Shown piece by piece: positions 12,881-15,136 of a stretch of 15,136 nt of DNA (position 1 is its first letter; every line of letters begins with the position of its first letter). The position numbers were made by a program, and so were the translations under genes. A model generated the notes under the pieces. That model saw only the letters and a list, made by a program, of their open reading frames with translations, had not been told where the DNA came from and ran no database searches. The DNA lies in the NCBI GenBank assembly GCA_937889855.1, contig CALBYK010000383.1, forward strand, positions 1 to 15,136, in the 5' to 3' direction. The DNA is from an uncultured Prevotella sp. (lineage in GTDB: Bacteria > Bacteroidota > Bacteroidia > Bacteroidales > Bacteroidaceae).

Positions 12881-14641
12881 ATGAAAAAAATCTACACAGC
12901 ATTTGCGGCTGCCATGGTTGCCACCGCATCATTTGCACAGCCAATCGCACACCCCAAGACACAGGGACCGTTTGCAAACAGTCCACTCAAGTACCAGTCG
13001 AGCATCATGCACAACACGGGGAAGATTCTGGACTTCATGAAGCCGAATTCTAAAAGCAACACGACAAGTGCCACATTCAAGGCACGCGCCAAGGAAGCAG
13101 CAAGCGAATCCACCCTTGTTACCGAACAACCTGCCGGCACACTGCACGACAATCTCTATGGCAGCGGCGAGGGTTACCTCGTGTTTTGGGGATATATACT
13201 CTCAAGCACCATCGACGGCACTGTCGAGCGGTATGTTGAAGGCAACAACGGAGAGGTTTACCTGCAGAACGCTCTCGGCACGCTGGCATCAGGCAACTGG
13301 ATAAAGGGCGAGAAAACCGAAGGCGACACAATTCAGTTCAAATTTCCTCAGGCATACTATTCACAGGAAGCCACCGACGACGACGGCAACCCTACAGGCG
13401 AGACGGAGTACTATTATCTCTACCGCTCAGTGCTCAAGCCCACAGACGACGGCCAGACACTTGCGCCCGACGAGACATCGCAGACAATCAAGTATGTGCT
13501 GCGCAACGACTCGCTCATACGTGTCGACAACTACGACAAGGATGTATATCTCTCGCTTTGCACCAAAGACGGTGAATGGACCGGATATGCCGACTACTAC
13601 CAGACATGGAGCAAGCTGAATGAAGCGGCTCCCGTTCCACCGGCATCAGCCACAGCCAGCGACTACCAGATTAACTTTGTCAACGCTGACGGTCAGGACG
13701 ACGCAAGTATCGTCAAGGTTGCCATCGACGGCAACGACATTTATCTTGGCGCACTCAACGAGACGGCTCCCGACACTTGGGCAAAGGGCAAGATCGACGG
13801 CGACAAGGCGGTGTTCAACAGCAAGACATATATGGGCGTCGACAAAGAGAACAACGCACACACCTTCTTCTCTGCATTGGGCAGCAAGCAAGTCTGGGAC
13901 GACTACTATAGCGACTATGTAGACAGTCTCTATTTCAACGAGTCGATCAGCTTCGACTACGACGCGACTGCCAAGACTCTTAAGTCGGACGGCATCTTCG
14001 ACGTCAACTCTGGCAGAAACGATGTTTATTCGCTTGCCATATACTACAGCCCGCAGCTAAAGCCGTGGAAGGAAATTCCGGGCACTCCAAGCGACCCTGA
14101 ACTGCTGCAGTTTATGTCGTACGACGACGAATATGGATATGGTGGATTCCAGTTCTGGCTTGACAAGACATCCACCGACGGCAACTTGCTCAGTGTAGAC
14201 AAGCTCTACTACAATGTTTATATTGACGGCGAGCGGCTCACAGTGTATCCGGATGAGTATCCTTACGTTAAGGAAGAGATTACCGACATCCCATACAATT
14301 TCACCGACAACTACGATATCTCAGTATCTGGCTGCACACACACATTCTACTACTACACCACTGGCTTCACAAAACTCGGCTTGCAGGCCATCTACAAGGA
14401 CGGAGACAAGGTGTATAAGTCGAACATAGTGGAGTATGAGGTGGATGACAACGACAACTTCACTCCTGTCGAGACCGGCATCAGCAAGAATGAACTGTCG
14501 GCAGGCGGCAAGAATGTGAAGAGCGTAAGCTTCACCGACCTGAGCGGACGCAGCGTGAACAAGCTTGCAAACGGCGTATATCTCAAGACCATGACAATGG
14601 ATGACGGCACACGCAAGACTGTAAAGGTTGTGAAGAAGTAA
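12881..14641 (+). CDS. Secreted protein of unknown function, probable type IX sorting tail
   Basis: The ATG at 12881 gives MKKIYTAFAAAMVATASFAQ, a standard signal peptide cut after AFAQ or nearby; ATGs at 12869 and 12872 are in frame but would add MMLL before it. The mature part (about 566 aa) is acidic, rich in Asp, Tyr, Ser and Thr, and without recognised catalytic motifs. It looks like beta-sandwich repeats, with two WxKG segments (NWIKGEKTEGDTIQFKFPQA and TWAKGKIDGDKAVFNSKTYM) that suggest an internal duplication. The C-terminal 45 residues (SVSFTDLSGRSVNKLANGVY, then LKTMTMDDGTRKTVKVVKK) resemble the type A C-terminal domain used for type IX secretion or surface anchoring. Codon use is host-like, so it belongs to the chromosome, not the element. 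A surface or extracellular role is likely; the function is unknown. Confidence 0.87.
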   Translation: MKKIYTAFAAAMVATASFAQPIAHPKTQGPFANSPLKYQSSIMHNTGKILDFMKPNSKSNTTSATFKARAKEAASESTLVTEQPAGTLHDNLYGSGEGYLVFWGYILSSTIDGTVERYVEGNNGEVYLQNALGTLASGNWIKGEKTEGDTIQFKFPQAYYSQEATDDDGNPTGETEYYYLYRSVLKPTDDGQTLAPDETSQTIKYVLRNDSLIRVDNYDKDVYLSLCTKDGEWTGYADYYQTWSKLNEAAPVPPASATASDYQINFVNADGQDDASIVKVAIDGNDIYLGALNETAPDTWAKGKIDGDKAVFNSKTYMGVDKENNAHTFFSALGSKQVWDDYYSDYVDSLYFNESISFDYDATAKTLKSDGIFDVNSGRNDVYSLAIYYSPQLKPWKEIPGTPSDPELLQFMSYDDEYGYGGFQFWLDKTSTDGNLLSVDKLYYNVYIDGERLTVYPDEYPYVKEEITDIPYNFTDNYDISVSGCTHTFYYYTTGFTKLGLQAIYKDGDKVYKSNIVEYEVDDNDNFTPVETGISKNELSAGGKNVKSVSFTDLSGRSVNKLANGVYLKTMTMDDGTRKTVKVVKK

Positions 14642-14678
14642 AAACAATATCTTAAGAAAATAGAAATTGAAAGCAAAG

Positions 14679-14735
14679 AAATGGTATCCATTCTTATCCC
14701 ACACAAAAAGGGAAAAGGCGGATGCCATTTTTATA
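14679..14735 (+). terminator. Terminator after the secreted protein gene
   Basis: Outer arms 14679-14689 and 14720-14730 pair over 11 positions with one G-U. Inner TCCC (14697-14700) / GGGA (14710-14713) has loop ACACAAAAA. TTTTT follows at the right edge. The inner part CCCACACAAAAAGGG almost repeats that of the palindrome at 3116-3207. Confidence 0.8.
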
Positions 14736-14792
14736 AATCTCACAATAAAAAAGCAAAGTCCCTCAACAGAACATAAAGAAAATATGATAAGT

Positions 14793-15136
14793 ATGAAAAA
14801 CAATATACAATTACTCAGAATGATGCTGCTCGCGGCAACATTTACAGGATATACAGTTGTGGCATCAGCCGACAACGGCAAGATTGTGTTCAGCGGCAAC
14901 ACGGGCGCAGGAACCGTGAAGTACTTCGGCACACAGAAAAAGGAGAACTACGACGTGGCTGTCATGCTTGCCGGCAAGAACCTGAAAGGCAAGCGGATTG
15001 AGGCCATCCGGGCACCATTCTACAGCAGCGACAACATCGGGAACGTGAAAGTGTGGATCACAAAGAAGCTCACGCTCGACAACAAGGTCAACGCGCCCGA
15101 CGTGATGAGCACCGACGCCACCTTCAACGGCAACAC
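14793..15136 (+). CDS. Secreted protein of unknown function (3' end cut by window)
   Basis: The open frame runs to the window end. The ATG at 14793 gives MKNNIQLLRMMLLAATFTGY, a signal peptide probably cut after VVASA; an in-frame ATG at 14784 would add three residues. The visible 114 codons after the signal include NGKIVFSGNTGAGTVKYFGT, YDVAVMLAGKNLKGKRIEAI and GNVKVWITKKLTLDNKVNAP. They look like a beta-rich extracellular domain of the kind found in Prevotella surface proteins with type IX tails. It lies 150 bases after the preceding secreted protein gene, separated by a terminator, so it should have its own promoter, though no TAnnTTTG box is obvious. Codon use is host-like. Function unknown. 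Confidence 0.82.
   Translation, partial: MKNNIQLLRMMLLAATFTGYTVVASADNGKIVFSGNTGAGTVKYFGTQKKENYDVAVMLAGKNLKGKRIEAIRAPFYSSDNIGNVKVWITKKLTLDNKVNAPDVMSTDATFNGN

Overview
The window looks like the chromosome of a Bacteroidales bacterium, probably Prevotella or a close relative. The evidence is the gene order parB - DUF5683 protein - LysM lytic transglycosylase - bifunctional rel, which I recall as conserved in this order; promoters of the Bacteroidetes type (TTTG, about 20 nt, TAnnTTTG); few Shine-Dalgarno sequences; and secreted proteins with a C-terminal 'GVYLKT...KVVKK' tail like a type IX secretion sorting domain. The host genes are GC-rich (codons ending in C or G). The segment between about 5.5 and 12.5 kb is clearly more AT-rich with different codon use.

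Host block, left (1-5532): the end of a chromosome-partitioning/envelope/stringent-response cluster. It holds parB (5' end cut by the window edge), a DUF5683 envelope protein, a MltD-like murein transglycosylase and the (p)ppGpp synthetase/hydrolase. The cluster closes with a terminator whose stem contains the rel stop codon.

Mobile block (5913-12498): a compact integrated element of about 6.6 kb in the 3' end of a tRNA-Leu(UAG) gene (12485-12566, minus strand), bounded by the 15-bp direct repeat GTGCGCCTGATAGGA. All its genes read left to right. They are a tyrosine integrase (broken by a one-base frameshift), a small coiled-coil/Asn-Gly-rich protein, an unknown 220-aa protein and a terminator. 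Then come a structured leader RNA, an excisionase-like HTH protein, a RepA-like RecA-fold ATPase, a 9-copy GTGCAA repeat cluster resembling an iteron origin, a BT4734/VirE-N + PriCT-2 primase-like protein, an unknown 179-aa protein and a terminator. Last are a promoter and a P27-type small terminase subunit, followed by a possible short RNA. There is no relaxase, conjugation, capsid or large-terminase gene. Int + xis-like regulator + replication genes + a lone small terminase is the gene plan of phage satellites (PICI-like islands), so the best reading is a minimal phage satellite of Bacteroidales. This is the most interesting item in the window.

The ends of the element are also informative. 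Its right end carries two CAGTAGCAA repeats, then a terminator hairpin, then the tRNA 3' end, so integration gives the tRNA a new 3' end and a new terminator. The DNA just outside the left attachment site (5800-5912) repeats that layout with a different sequence (GTTGGCAA repeats, hairpin, same core). This looks like the leftover right end of a second, related element at the same tRNA.

Host block, right (12567-15136): the tRNA-Leu promoter (minus strand), then two secreted, probably type IX-exported proteins of unknown function, the second cut by the window end.
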